The notes under the pieces are model-generated. The model was not told the origin of the DNA and did not search any database. It saw only the letters and a list, made by a program, of their open reading frames with translations. From Pelosinus sp. (GTDB lineage: Bacteria > Bacillota > Negativicutes > DSM-13327): 64,000 nt of DNA. Below are positions 27,035 to 35,933 of the stretch, piece after piece. Position numbers and translations under genes: made by a program. The stretch's first letter is position 1. Each line of letters opens with the position of its first letter. The stretch is taken from assembly GCA_029239675.1 (NCBI GenBank), contig JARBUM010000006.1, forward strand, positions 79,671 through 143,670. Direction: 5' to 3'.

Positions 27035-28192
27035 ATGATAAACAGCAATCAAGAAACAATTTCCTGCACAACAGAAACCTCAGAAAATGCAATAAAAATT
27101 GGTATAGCCATTACTACTGAAGAAAAAAGAGAAATCTACCATTTTCGTTTCCAAGCTTATGTAGAAGAAATGTCTAAGCATATTGAGGAGGCAGACTATG
27201 TTAATAAGCTACTAAAGGATGATCTTGATGAATGGGGTTTTCTTCTATATGCAAAAATTGGATCAGAGTTAATTGCCTCAGCACGCATCAATATCGGCAC
27301 TCTATCAGATTTTCCAGAAAAAGTAGTAAAATTTCTTTCTCTAGATAGATTTAAAATGTATTTTGATGAGACTGGCGATCACAGATTTTCTTATTGTGCG
27401 AAATTATTTGTAATTCCCTCTTACCGAAGCTCACCAGTCCTATATCTACTTATGGCGAAATGCTATGAACTTTCTCTTCATAATCAAGTGCAATTTGTTT
27501 ACTGCGCTTGCAATTTCCATTTGCTACGTCTCTATGAGCAAATGGGATTCCACCGTTATAGCAAGAACTTTGTTTATCCTGGCTACGGCTTACTAACCTC
27601 TGTTGTCTTTGTTCTAGATGATATTCACCATTTACGTACCGTACGTTCTCCTCTTTTTCGCATAGCACGTAAAAGAGGAATAGTAAACATGCATGCAGTC
27701 GAATGGTTTCATGAGAACTTTACAAGAAATGCTCTAATGATAAACAGTCAATTAATAACAGAGGAAGAACTATGGTCTCTCTTATGCAACGCCTTGAATT
27801 GCGCACCAACTGAAGCCATAGCCCTACTGCACGAATTAACAGAAAATGAAGCTAAAAGTTTCCTCCATTCCTGCGCCAGTCTTGTCCAGTGTTATGCTGG
27901 GGATGTAATTACAAACCAAGGTGATCTTAGTTATTCCTATAATATATTGATTTCTGGAAAGCTAAAATCATTAACTTTTCATTATCCCATTAAAGAATAT
28001 ACCGCCCCTGGTCAACACTTCGGCGCAAACGGATTAACAGAACACAATATACATACGGAAGACATTGCTGCCGTTACGTCCACCCAATTATTAGTACTGT
28101 CTGGCGCGGCTTTCCCACGATTCTTTCACTCCCACCCAGATATCGCTCATAAAATCGTGCGAACTCTTTCTAGCTCGCTAAGAATAAAATAA
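27035..28192 (+). CDS. FeeM/GNAT-like N-acyltransferase fused to a cyclic-nucleotide-binding-like domain
   Basis: 385 aa. The first 200 residues have the pattern of N-acyl amino acid synthase/autoinducer-synthase-like GNATs: EKREIYHFRFQAYVEEM, then LIASARINIG, CAKLFVIPSYRSS and LLRLYEQMGFHRYSKN. From about residue 265 to the end the sequence looks like a Crp-type cNMP-binding beta-roll (SFLHSCASLVQCYAGDVITNQGD split here at the turn, then YNILISGKLKSL and PGQHFG). The phosphate-binding cassette is not clearly conserved, so ligand binding is uncertain. Function inferred: regulated acyl transfer or signal synthesis. It follows an orphan membrane kinase. AAGGAGAG precedes the ATG. Confidence 0.65.
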   Translation: MINSNQETISCTTETSENAIKIGIAITTEEKREIYHFRFQAYVEEMSKHIEEADYVNKLLKDDLDEWGFLLYAKIGSELIASARINIGTLSDFPEKVVKFLSLDRFKMYFDETGDHRFSYCAKLFVIPSYRSSPVLYLLMAKCYELSLHNQVQFVYCACNFHLLRLYEQMGFHRYSKNFVYPGYGLLTSVVFVLDDIHHLRTVRSPLFRIARKRGIVNMHAVEWFHENFTRNALMINSQLITEEELWSLLCNALNCAPTEAIALLHELTENEAKSFLHSCASLVQCYAGDVITNQGDLSYSYNILISGKLKSLTFHYPIKEYTAPGQHFGANGLTEHNIHTEDIAAVTSTQLLVLSGAAFPRFFHSHPDIAHKIVRTLSSSLRIK

Positions 28193-28240
28193 GCAGTATT
28201 AATAAATCTACATCTAACCATTTTTCTTAATCGTTAACAA

Positions 28241-28286
28241 AAAAGCAACTGTCGCTAGAATTGTCAGTTCGCACGGCAGTTGCTTT
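28241..28286 (+). terminator. Terminator of the acyltransferase gene
   Basis: AAAAGCAACTG and CAGTTGCTTT pair as the base of an imperfect stem, about 50 bases after the stop; the following T-run is weak. Confidence 0.5.
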
Positions 28287-28389
28287 GAAAATTTGAACTA
28301 TAATAAACAATCAATTAAATATAATAGCATATTCAATATAAATAATAGTAAATTGCCATTTTTGCGTAATTTTAGCTAAAAAAAAGTAT

Positions 28390-28457
28390 TTGATTTCAAA
28401 TACTAATCAAGGTATTATAGAGAAAGATAATTAGCACTCACACGCAGAGAGTGCTAA
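28390..28457 (+). promoter_or_regulatory. htpG promoter with CIRCE operator
   Basis: TTGATT (28390) and TATTAT (28413) are spaced by 17 bases. Just downstream lies TTAGCACTC-N9-GAGTGCTAA (28431-28457), a perfect CIRCE element and the binding site of the HrcA repressor. So htpG here is predicted to be in the HrcA heat-shock regulon. Confidence 0.92.
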
Positions 28458-28505
28458 TAAGCCCACACTTACATAACAAATTATTATAAAAAGGAGAATT
28501 CTTAT

Positions 28506-30467
28506 ATGAACCAAGAACCAATCAATAAGGAAACTAGAGAATTTCAAGCAGAAACCAAGCAATTATTAGACTTGATGATTCACTCCATCTATACTAATCG
28601 GGAGATTTTTTTACGGGAACTTATCTCCAATGCTTCAGATGCAATTGATAAGATCCGCTTCGAATCCTTAACAAATCAGGATTTACTAGAAGGAGACTCC
28701 GACTATGAAATTCTGATTAATCCAGACGAGGCTACCAATACCCTTACCATCTCTGATAACGGTATAGGTATGACCTATGATGAGGTTATCGAAAACATTG
28801 GTACCATTGCAAAATCAGGAACGAAATCCTTTCTTGAAAAACTAAAGGAAAAAGAAACCTCAACTGATAAAGAATTAATCGGTCAGTTTGGTGTTGGTTT
28901 TTATTCTGCCTTCATGGTTTCAGAAAAAGTAACCATCATTACCCGCGCCCCAGGACAAGCCAAAGGTGTTAAATGGCAATCCGGCGGAGATGGAACCTAT
29001 ACCATTGAAGAGATTGATAAAGAAAAACGTGGTACTACGATTATTATAACCCTCAACGAAGAGTTTCGTTCCGCTGAACGGTCCAGCGAGAATTTCTTAA
29101 ACCGTCATACCATCGAGGACTTAATTAAAAAATACTCAGATTATATCCGTTACCCAATTAAAATGAGTTTCATTAAAGAAGAAAAACAAAGAGATGACGA
29201 AGGCAAGATCATCGAAGATTCTCCTGTAACACAAACTGTAGAAGTGCGCACCTTAAATTCCATGACTCCCTTATGGACTAGAAGTAAGAACGAAATCACT
29301 GCAGAAGAATACAATCTGTTCTACAAAAATCTTTTTCATGACTGGGAAGAGCCATTAGAGCTTATTCATTCTAAAGCAGAAGGCACTGTAGAATACACCA
29401 GTCTATTGTTTATCCCTTCCCGTGCACCTTATGATTTCTATAGTCAAAAATCCACTTCTGGTATTCGTCTATATTCCAAGCAGATTTTCATCATGGACAA
29501 TTGCCAAGATCTTCTGCCAGAATACTTGCGTTTTGTCCGTGGACTGGTAGATTCTCCAGACTTTTCTCTTAACATCTCTCGCGAGCTTCTCCAGCATAGC
29601 AAGCAATTGAAGCTAATTGGTAAGAATCTTGAGAAAAGCGTGTTGAAAACCTTAGAGAATATCTTGAAAAAAGACCGAGCCAAATATGAAAAATTTTGGA
29701 AAGAGTTCGGCAGAGCCATTAAGATTGGCGCTTATACAGATTTCCAAAGCCGTGATAAACTCAAGGATTTGTTACTATTCTCTTCTTCCCATGCAACGGA
29801 AGGGTTAACGACCTTAGAGGATTACACAACACGTATGCCAGAAAATCAAAAAGTAATCTATTATGCTACAGGAAAAGACCGTGCTTCAGTAGAACGCTTA
29901 CCTCAAATGGAATTACTGCAAGAAAAAGGCATCGAAGTGTTATACCTCTTTGACCAAGTTGATGAATTTACCATTGATGCTCTCCAGGAATATAAAGAAA
30001 AGAACTTCCAATCCATCAGTCGTGGAGATTTGAATTTAGATGATATTGACTCTCCTGAGGCTAAAAAGAATACCGAAGCAATCTTGAAAGAAAATGAAAC
30101 CTTAATTACTGCGATAAAAGAACAGTTAAAAGGAAAAATCGCTGATGTAAAGATTAGTAACCGTTTAAAATCTAGTGCGGTTTGCCTCGTAAGCGATGAT
30201 AATGGTATTAGCCTTTCTATGGAGCAAATCCTCTCGGAAATGAACAACACTATGTATAAAGCGAATCGAATTTTAGAAATTAACCCGAATCATGATGTTT
30301 TTACTGCTTTGAAAAATTTACATGAAACCCAACCAGCTTCAGAATCTTTCAAAGATTATTGTGATTTATTATATGTCCAAGCTTTATTAATTGAAGGGCT
30401 TCTGCCAGAAGACCCGATCAGCTTCGCTAACAAAGTCGCCAGCTTAATGGCAAGTAAGGGTAAGTAA
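28506..30467 (+). CDS. htpG: Molecular chaperone HtpG (Hsp90)
   Basis: 653 aa cytosolic dimeric ATP-dependent chaperone. The N-terminal GHKL ATPase is clear: IYTNREIFLRELISNASDA, DNGIGMTYDEV and GQFGVGFYSAFMV. The middle domain has the catalytic Arg region NISRELLQHSKQL and is followed by the dimerisation domain. AAAAGGAG precedes the ATG. A CIRCE element controls it, and a strong terminator follows. Confidence 0.97.
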   Translation: MNQEPINKETREFQAETKQLLDLMIHSIYTNREIFLRELISNASDAIDKIRFESLTNQDLLEGDSDYEILINPDEATNTLTISDNGIGMTYDEVIENIGTIAKSGTKSFLEKLKEKETSTDKELIGQFGVGFYSAFMVSEKVTIITRAPGQAKGVKWQSGGDGTYTIEEIDKEKRGTTIIITLNEEFRSAERSSENFLNRHTIEDLIKKYSDYIRYPIKMSFIKEEKQRDDEGKIIEDSPVTQTVEVRTLNSMTPLWTRSKNEITAEEYNLFYKNLFHDWEEPLELIHSKAEGTVEYTSLLFIPSRAPYDFYSQKSTSGIRLYSKQIFIMDNCQDLLPEYLRFVRGLVDSPDFSLNISRELLQHSKQLKLIGKNLEKSVLKTLENILKKDRAKYEKFWKEFGRAIKIGAYTDFQSRDKLKDLLLFSSSHATEGLTTLEDYTTRMPENQKVIYYATGKDRASVERLPQMELLQEKGIEVLYLFDQVDEFTIDALQEYKEKNFQSISRGDLNLDDIDSPEAKKNTEAILKENETLITAIKEQLKGKIADVKISNRLKSSAVCLVSDDNGISLSMEQILSEMNNTMYKANRILEINPNHDVFTALKNLHETQPASESFKDYCDLLYVQALLIEGLLPEDPISFANKVASLMASKGK

Positions 30468-30470
30468 GTA

Positions 30471-30508
30471 AAAAAGCTTGAACCATCTCACGATGGTTCA
30501 AGCTTTTT
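30471..30508. terminator. Terminator of htpG
   Basis: AAAAAGCTTGAACCATC pairs perfectly with GATGGTTCAAGCTTTTT around TCAC, followed by more T. It may also serve the convergent oxidoreductase gene. Confidence 0.88.
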
Positions 30509-31495
30509 TTATCCTTCATTTTTATAATATGTTAAGCCCCATTGCTTCCTCATGGCATCCATTGTCTGCATAATGGATAGAGATTCCTGCAAAGGCATAA
30601 TATCACTCTCTAGCTTTCCTTGCCGCAGACATCTCATTGCTTCTGCTGCCTCATAACCATAACCCGTTGCATCAAAGGGCAATTGAAATTTCTCTATAGG
30701 CTTATCCTTTACAGAAAGAATCACAGATGTGGCGTGCCAAAAATCAGGAATCTGAAGGATTCCTTCTGTACCTATAACCCAGGCATCATGGGGAGTATCT
30801 GTTCTCACAGCGCCGGACAAAGAAGCTAATTTCCCATTGTCATAGCCAAATAAAGCCATAAATTGTTCATCTACCCCTGTCGCACCTAAATGAGCCATAC
30901 TCTTTATTTGAGAAGGTTGCGCGCCAAATACCATAGAAGCAAAAGATATAGGATATACGCCAACATCCAGTAAAGCCCCGCCACCCATATTCAAATTTAA
31001 CAAACGTCCTTCCGGATTCCAATCAGCACAAAAACCAAAGTCTGCTTTTACTTGCCTAACCTCACCAATTACTTCTGCTTTCAGCAACTCTCTAACCTTT
31101 CCAATTGCAGGTAAAAATCGCGTCCACATTGCCTCCATAAGAAATAACTTTGCCCCCTTGGCATAGTTAATAATCTCTTCCGCTTCTTTTGTGTTCATGG
31201 TAAAAGGTTTTTCGCACAAAACTGCTTTACCAGCTTTAAGGCACATAAGGGTGCAATCTTTGTGCAGAAAATGTGGTGTCGCTACATATACAATGTCAAT
31301 CGTTGGATCGTTAACCAATTCCTCGTAACTACCATACACATTAGGAATATCATATCGACAAGCAAAGGTGGTAGCCTTCTCTATGTTCCTTGCCCCCACA
31401 GCAACAACAGTTGCATCTTCCAAGGTTTGAATTCCTTTGATAAAACTATGGGCAATCGCCCCAGGACCTAGTATCCCCCATTTCACCTTATCCAT
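30509..31495 (-). CDS. Gfo/Idh/MocA family oxidoreductase
   Basis: 328 aa. N-terminal Rossmann fold KWGILGPGAIAHSFIKG and the family EKP motif AVLCEKPFTMNTKEAEE; the C-terminal domain has GGALLDVGVYPISF with the GGG..DxGxH-like substrate motif. Such enzymes act on sugars, dihydrodiols or inositols with NAD(P). It resembles the trans-dihydrodiol/xylose dehydrogenase-like branch. ATG at 31495 has GAGGTG upstream; the frame is open further. Confidence 0.85.
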   Translation of the reverse strand: MDKVKWGILGPGAIAHSFIKGIQTLEDATVVAVGARNIEKATTFACRYDIPNVYGSYEELVNDPTIDIVYVATPHFLHKDCTLMCLKAGKAVLCEKPFTMNTKEAEEIINYAKGAKLFLMEAMWTRFLPAIGKVRELLKAEVIGEVRQVKADFGFCADWNPEGRLLNLNMGGGALLDVGVYPISFASMVFGAQPSQIKSMAHLGATGVDEQFMALFGYDNGKLASLSGAVRTDTPHDAWVIGTEGILQIPDFWHATSVILSVKDKPIEKFQLPFDATGYGYEAAEAMRCLRQGKLESDIMPLQESLSIMQTMDAMRKQWGLTYYKNEG

Positions 31496-31586
31496 AGAAC
31501 ACCTCAGCTCTTTTACTATCATCCATCCTTAGATGATGCATTGCAATTCTAATAGACAATAATTACTTATTATCCATTCTTTCATT

Positions 31587-32549
31587 TCAATGAACCAAAC
31601 TATTCATGGTAATCCAAAAAAATAATATCGGATAAACCAGCACTAGAAAGACTGCTGTCGTTACTACGAAAGCTGCACCAGACACATGTAGATTTAGCCC
31701 ATAAAGCCTGGCCGTCACAATAGCATTGATTCCTGTCGGTACGCTGGCTAATATTAAAATAGTGCCCAGCAATACTTGATCGTTAAAGAACTCTCGGGCT
31801 ACAAGATATCCTAACATAGGTGTAATAACGAATTTTATAGGTAGCAGGTCAAGGGTAGTACCATAATATTCTTTCATTCCCGAAAAATTAATACAATACC
31901 CTGCTGGAATCAAAGCGGTCCAAGCAGCAATATGAACCAAAGGATCAAACACTACACCCAAGAAAACAGGCCGTGGCACACCACTTATACAAAGTATGAT
32001 GCCAACTACCAGTCCTACTACGGGTAATTGATTCCGATTCAAAAACATAGTTGAAAAAGTAAGCTTTTGTTTATCTTCCGAGCTATCGCTTTTCTGTCTA
32101 TAATATTGCGCCATAGGAAAACAAAACAAAAACAGTACTAGATTTTGAAACAAACTAACGATTTGCGTATAGGCAAAAGCTGCTTCGCCAAATAAAAGAT
32201 AAGCGCAAAGCCCGCCCAATGTCCCAATGTTGGAAAGAATCGCCGATGCTAAATAACTTCCCTTTTCTAGGCTACTATCATATTTGTTCTTTGATATCAA
32301 ATAAGCAGTAGCGCCAGGAATAAAACTTAGCAAGATCCCAAAGAAGGGTAACCAAATTAATTCCCATCGTAAAGGCAGTACCCAGAAACTGAGAATAGAT
32401 AAAGCCGTGGAAATAACCAATATGTTAAAAGTAATCATTCTATCGCAATTTTTTTCGCTCAAATATTTTCTACGACAAAAAAAGTATCCCAGCATAAGGG
32501 GAAGCAGAAGATCCATAAAAATATACAACAGTTTTAATTTCACATCCAT
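31587..32549 (-). CDS. AEC-family transporter (auxin efflux carrier type)
   Basis: 320 aa, about ten membrane helices with a polar mid-loop (YRQKSDSSEDKQK). N-terminal LLPLMLGYFFCRR and the P-rich helix LASVPTGINAIVTARLYG match bacterial AEC permeases, several of which carry malate or other organic acids. Substrate unknown. The ATG at 32549 has AGAGG seven bases upstream. It lies about 90 bases downstream of nothing coding on its strand except after the structured repeats, so it is probably a single-gene unit. Confidence 0.8.
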   Translation of the reverse strand: MDVKLKLLYIFMDLLLPLMLGYFFCRRKYLSEKNCDRMITFNILVISTALSILSFWVLPLRWELIWLPFFGILLSFIPGATAYLISKNKYDSSLEKGSYLASAILSNIGTLGGLCAYLLFGEAAFAYTQIVSLFQNLVLFLFCFPMAQYYRQKSDSSEDKQKLTFSTMFLNRNQLPVVGLVVGIILCISGVPRPVFLGVVFDPLVHIAAWTALIPAGYCINFSGMKEYYGTTLDLLPIKFVITPMLGYLVAREFFNDQVLLGTILILASVPTGINAIVTARLYGLNLHVSGAAFVVTTAVFLVLVYPILFFWITMNSLVH

Positions 32550-32651
32550 GAACAAACCTCTTCCATACAAATTAGTAACCATACACTCTTACTTTCTATT
32601 CAACTATCAATTGCATATACCTTCCACTGATTTTTCTGAAATTAGCCTTCT

Positions 32652-32740
32652 TTATAGAAAAAGACTTGGCTTGTGCCAAGCCCTCAGACGCAGGTAGAAA
32701 TCTTAGTCGTTCTTATTTAGTATCATTCTTTCTGATTCGA
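32652..32740. repeat. Structured intergenic repeat, copy 2
   Basis: About 90 bases related to 6581-6680. Shared blocks: AAGACTTGG, CCTCAGACG, CTTAGTCGTTCTTATTT and TTTCTGATTC. The first hairpin is CTTGGC-TTGT-GCCAAG here and GACTTG/CAAGTC in copy 1, so pairing is kept while sequence differs. Lies upstream of the AEC transporter gene. Confidence 0.5.
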
Positions 32741-32748
32741 AATTGCTT

Positions 32749-32849
32749 AACAATGCCCAGTTGCTAGGCGTGACGAGTATTTGAGCGAAGGAGTACACGG
32801 GGTACGTCGGCGAGAACGCGCAGGAACAACAACGCGGATGGGCGTTGTT
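32749..32849. repeat. Possible structured RNA or repeat element
   Basis: A GC-richer island in AT-rich DNA. AACAATGCCCA (32749-32759) pairs with TGGGCGTTGTT (32839-32849) through 11 positions with one G-U. Inside are GAGTA..GGAGTAC..GGGTAC near-repeats and GTTG/CAAC pairing. It starts directly after the structured repeat copy 2. No coding potential. Orientation unknown. Confidence 0.4.
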
Positions 32850-32911
32850 AGGCAGACTAATTCCACAAAAAAAATGAATGTGCTTTGCTCACACTCATTT
32901 TCAAAGACATT

Positions 32912-33817
32912 CTATTCAAGAGTAAGACTACTCCTCGCATGATCCATAATCGGCTGGTATATGTCCAGTTCACAATAATTATCTTTTGATAACGAGGTAT
33001 CAATATACTCAAATCGAAAAGTATCGGCAAATTTAAAACCTGACTTAAAAATCCATTTAGAATACATGTGAACCAGCAATCGCCCTACTTGCCTGCCATT
33101 AATCTCATTGGGACGAAAAAAACCAATAAACCGAAAAACTACATATTTATGCGCTGGTATTGAAATTCCCTTCATACCTTCAGGTATATGAGATAAGTCC
33201 TGTACTTGAAGAGAGGGAATATAGTAAGTATATCCCTCATCATCACCACTCCAGTCTGTATAGCCAAAATAAACTTGTGGATTGATTGCATTCTTAATCT
33301 TACCTGAATGATTATAATAAAAAGCGTTACCGTAAATATTAGCAGTCTTATCTCCTGATTTGCTTACTATTTTATGCTGATTACCAACTAAATACATCTT
33401 CGGTTTATAGACAAAGAAAGGTTTATATATAATTGAATTATTAACTGACAAAATATCATGTATATTTAATTTTTCTTTAATAATTAATGAGATATTCTCT
33501 AAGCGTACTTTTAGAGGGGTATGGCCGAACTTTTTTCGAAAGGCTCTGATATAAGACTGTTCATATTCAAAACCATAATCTAGAGCGATATCGATGATTC
33601 GCATATTCGTATTAAGTAATTCATTAATACTTGCTGAAAGCTTTCGTGACTGAACATATTCCATCAAAGATTCACCTGTTAAGGCTTTAAACATTCTATG
33701 CAAGTGATATTTTGATATTCCTGCTTTTAGAACGATATCATCTAAGGTAATTTTATTATAGATATTGCTTTCAATGTAATTCACACATGCTGCAACAATC
33801 TCTTTCATATCTACCAT
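32912..33817 (-). CDS. AraC-family regulator with GyrI-like effector domain
   Basis: 301 aa. Two helix-turn-helix motifs in the first 100 residues (LDDIVLKAGISKYHLHRMFK and IDIALDYGFEYEQSYIRAFR) followed by an effector-binding domain of the GyrI/Rob type (about 140-300, ISIPAHKYVVFRFIGFF). MarA/Rob-like regulators of this build often respond to small lipophilic compounds. It lies 21 bases downstream of the frameshifted fabF gene on the same strand. Confidence 0.85.
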   Translation of the reverse strand: MVDMKEIVAACVNYIESNIYNKITLDDIVLKAGISKYHLHRMFKALTGESLMEYVQSRKLSASINELLNTNMRIIDIALDYGFEYEQSYIRAFRKKFGHTPLKVRLENISLIIKEKLNIHDILSVNNSIIYKPFFVYKPKMYLVGNQHKIVSKSGDKTANIYGNAFYYNHSGKIKNAINPQVYFGYTDWSGDDEGYTYYIPSLQVQDLSHIPEGMKGISIPAHKYVVFRFIGFFRPNEINGRQVGRLLVHMYSKWIFKSGFKFADTFRFEYIDTSLSKDNYCELDIYQPIMDHARSSLTLE

Positions 33818-33838
33818 AACCTCTAACGACCCCCAAAC

Positions 33839-35070
33839 TTAAAACGCTTTTAAAACCAATGTTGCATTATGCCCTCCAAAACCAAATGAATTTGTTAATG
33901 CATAAGAAGGCCTTGCTGCTATCCCTATATTAGGAATATAGTATAAATCACATTCTGGATCTGGAGTTTTATAATTGATCGTTGGTGGTAAAAAACCGTC
34001 TTTAAGAGCAGAAGCAGTTATAATCGCTTCAATGGCTCCTGCTGCTCCTAATAAATGACCTGTCATGGATTTCGTCGAACTAATAGGAATATCATAAGCA
34101 TACTTCGCAAATATTGCTTTGATTGCATCTGTTTCATTTTTATCATTTAATGCTGTTGATGTACCATGAGCATTTATATATCCAACGTTACAAGGATTAA
34201 TACCTGCATCTTCTATTGCCAGCTTCATGCACTGAGCAGCACCTTCGCCCCCTTGGGCAGGAGCCGTAACATGATATGCATCATTCGTAGAACCATAGCC
34301 TACAATTTCTGCAATAATGTTTGCTCCTCGCTTCAAGGCATGATCCAGTTCTTCTACTATGAGAACACCTGCTCCCTCTCCTAGTACGAATCCCTCACGT
34401 TCTAAATCAAAAGGTCTAGAGGCAGATGCGGCATCTTGATTAGTCGTCATCGCTTTCATTGCACAAAAACCTGCTAATGCTAATCTTGTAATCGATGCTT
34501 CCGTTCCACTGGCAATCATCATATCAGCAGCATTCCTTTGAATGATTTTATAAGCATCACCAATCGCATTGGTAGATGAGGCACAGGCTGTAACAATACA
34601 TTCTGTAAACCCCTTAACTCCATATTTAATCGCAATCAATCCCGCAGCCATATTTGGTAACATCATGGTTACCAAAAAGGGGCTAACTCGATTTGTCCCT
34701 TTTTCTAACAGCAGACTATGCTGCTGTTCAATCGTTTCTATACCGCCAATACCTGTCCCCATAATCACACCTATACGTGCTTTGTCCATTTTATCAAAAT
34801 CAATCTTTGCCTCTTCCACGGCCATGTGAGTAGCTGCCATAGCATATTGTGAGAAGCGATCCATCCTTTTGATTTCTTTTTTTCTAGAAACTGATTAGGA
34901 TCAAAATCCTTGATTTCAGCTCCTACTTGTGTAGGTAAGTCAGCTACATTAATTCTCTCAATTCTGCTAATTCCAGATTTCCCCTGCTTAATTGACTGCC
35001 ATAGATTATCTGCACCGCATCCTAAAGAAGATACAGCTCCCATCCCTGTAATCACTACACGTCTCTTCAT
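33839..35070 (-). CDS. fabF: 3-oxoacyl-ACP synthase II (FabF) with a broken reading frame
   Basis: Two frames together make one normal FabF of about 410 aa. The first part (from ATG 35070, GGGAGG upstream) gives MKRRVVITGMGAVSSLG up to QFLEKK; the rest (MDRFSQYAMAATHMA on) carries active-site Cys in VTACASSTNAIGDA and the catalytic His in NAHGTSTALND and MTGHLLGAAGAIE. The break is at A AAA AAG (34882-34876), positioned in the right phase for -1 slippage; a -1 step there gives exactly LEKKEIKRMDRF, the expected family sequence. Without it the protein stops after 99 residues (stop at 34771). Options: programmed frameshift, one-base deletion (pseudogene) or sequencing error. Confidence 0.75.
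34876..34882 (-). promoter_or_regulatory. Slippery heptamer A AAA AAG in fabF
   Basis: In the zero frame the codons read GAA AAA AAG, so the heptamer has the phase of the E. coli dnaX slippery site. A -1 shift joins the two halves of fabF without gap or extra residue. I see no strong downstream hairpin and only a distant AAGGA upstream as possible stimulators. Confidence 0.45.
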
Positions 35071-35285
35071 CTTAAATCCTCCCAGATTCATTTTTTCAGT
35101 ATATATTGACTCGTACAAAGCAGCTTTTTATAAATGATTTATTCATACTTTACTACTGTAACATACCTATTTTTTAAAAATGAACAAGTCTTGCTTTTGT
35201 GTAGTGAAATACAGTGAATCATTTTCCACCATGAAAATTACCGTTTTCAGACCAGAAGCTTTTGTATTAGGAGTATATGTCTATA

Positions 35286-35684
35286 TTATTCTCTATATCG
35301 TTCTAAGCGCTCTTTAAGAGTGCCTGTATGCAACTCAAAGAGGTGGTTATCAAAGTCATAAAAATATAAGGATCTCCCCTCCCCTGCTACCCTTGGCCTA
35401 GGCGGTTTATAGTCTACACCTAGAACTTTCACCCTTTCTTCATATTTAACAAAATCTTCTTCTTTGATCTTAAATGCTATATGATTATTAGTTCGTTCCT
35501 TCAACGGTTCCCCTTCCATAATAGCAATCCACTGATTACCGATCAGAAAAAATTTCTCCTTCGCTATTGAAAACATCTTATCTCCACTGGAATAGACTTC
35601 TTCGGCATCAAATATACTTTTAAAAAACGCAGATGCTTTCTCCAAGTCTTTCACAATAAATGTAATATGGCTTATGCCCTCCAT
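35286..35684 (-). CDS. fosX: Fosfomycin resistance hydrolase FosX
   Basis: 132-aa vicinal oxygen chelate (glyoxalase fold) metalloenzyme that opens the fosfomycin epoxide with water. It matches what I recall of Listeria FosX along its length: GISHITFIVKDLEKASAFF, YSSGDKMFSIAKEKFFLIG, ERTNNHIAFKI, RPRVAGEGRSLYFYDFDNHL and FELHTGTLKERL. Metal ligands are His in SHITF, His in NHIAF and Glu in LFELH; the FosX-specific catalytic Glu is probably in the IMEGEPL stretch. The ATG at 35684 has GGAGG eight bases upstream; an earlier ATG overlaps that site. Single gene. Confidence 0.9.
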   Translation of the reverse strand: MEGISHITFIVKDLEKASAFFKSIFDAEEVYSSGDKMFSIAKEKFFLIGNQWIAIMEGEPLKERTNNHIAFKIKEEDFVKYEERVKVLGVDYKPPRPRVAGEGRSLYFYDFDNHLFELHTGTLKERLERYRE

Positions 35685-35699
35685 TTTAGAGTCCTCCAT

Positions 35700-35933
35700 C
35701 TAAATATTTTTGACTAACTAGTCCAAAATATTTCTTTTTGTCATAATTCTGTCACATTTACATGTTACTCTTAACACATCAACTGATCGGCACAGCATCG
35801 GTTCATTTTGAAATAATACATAGCTTCTCCAATAATCCGATGCAAAGCCGATCATTCATATATATCAAATAATTTCTCTGTCTTTTTATTTGATATAAGA
35901 GAAAATACTTACGAATTTTTAGGGGGAATACTC
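35700..35933 (+). promoter_or_regulatory. Leader with two inverted repeats upstream of the beta-barrel gene
   Basis: First repeat: TGATCGGC-ACA-GCATCGG (35784-35801) against its complement at 35837-35854, broken only at the central three bases. Second: ATATCAAATA (35862-35871) and TATTTGATAT (35887-35896), perfect 10-base arms. AGGGGG then precedes the ATG. The repeats may be operators or RNA hairpins. Confidence 0.4.
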
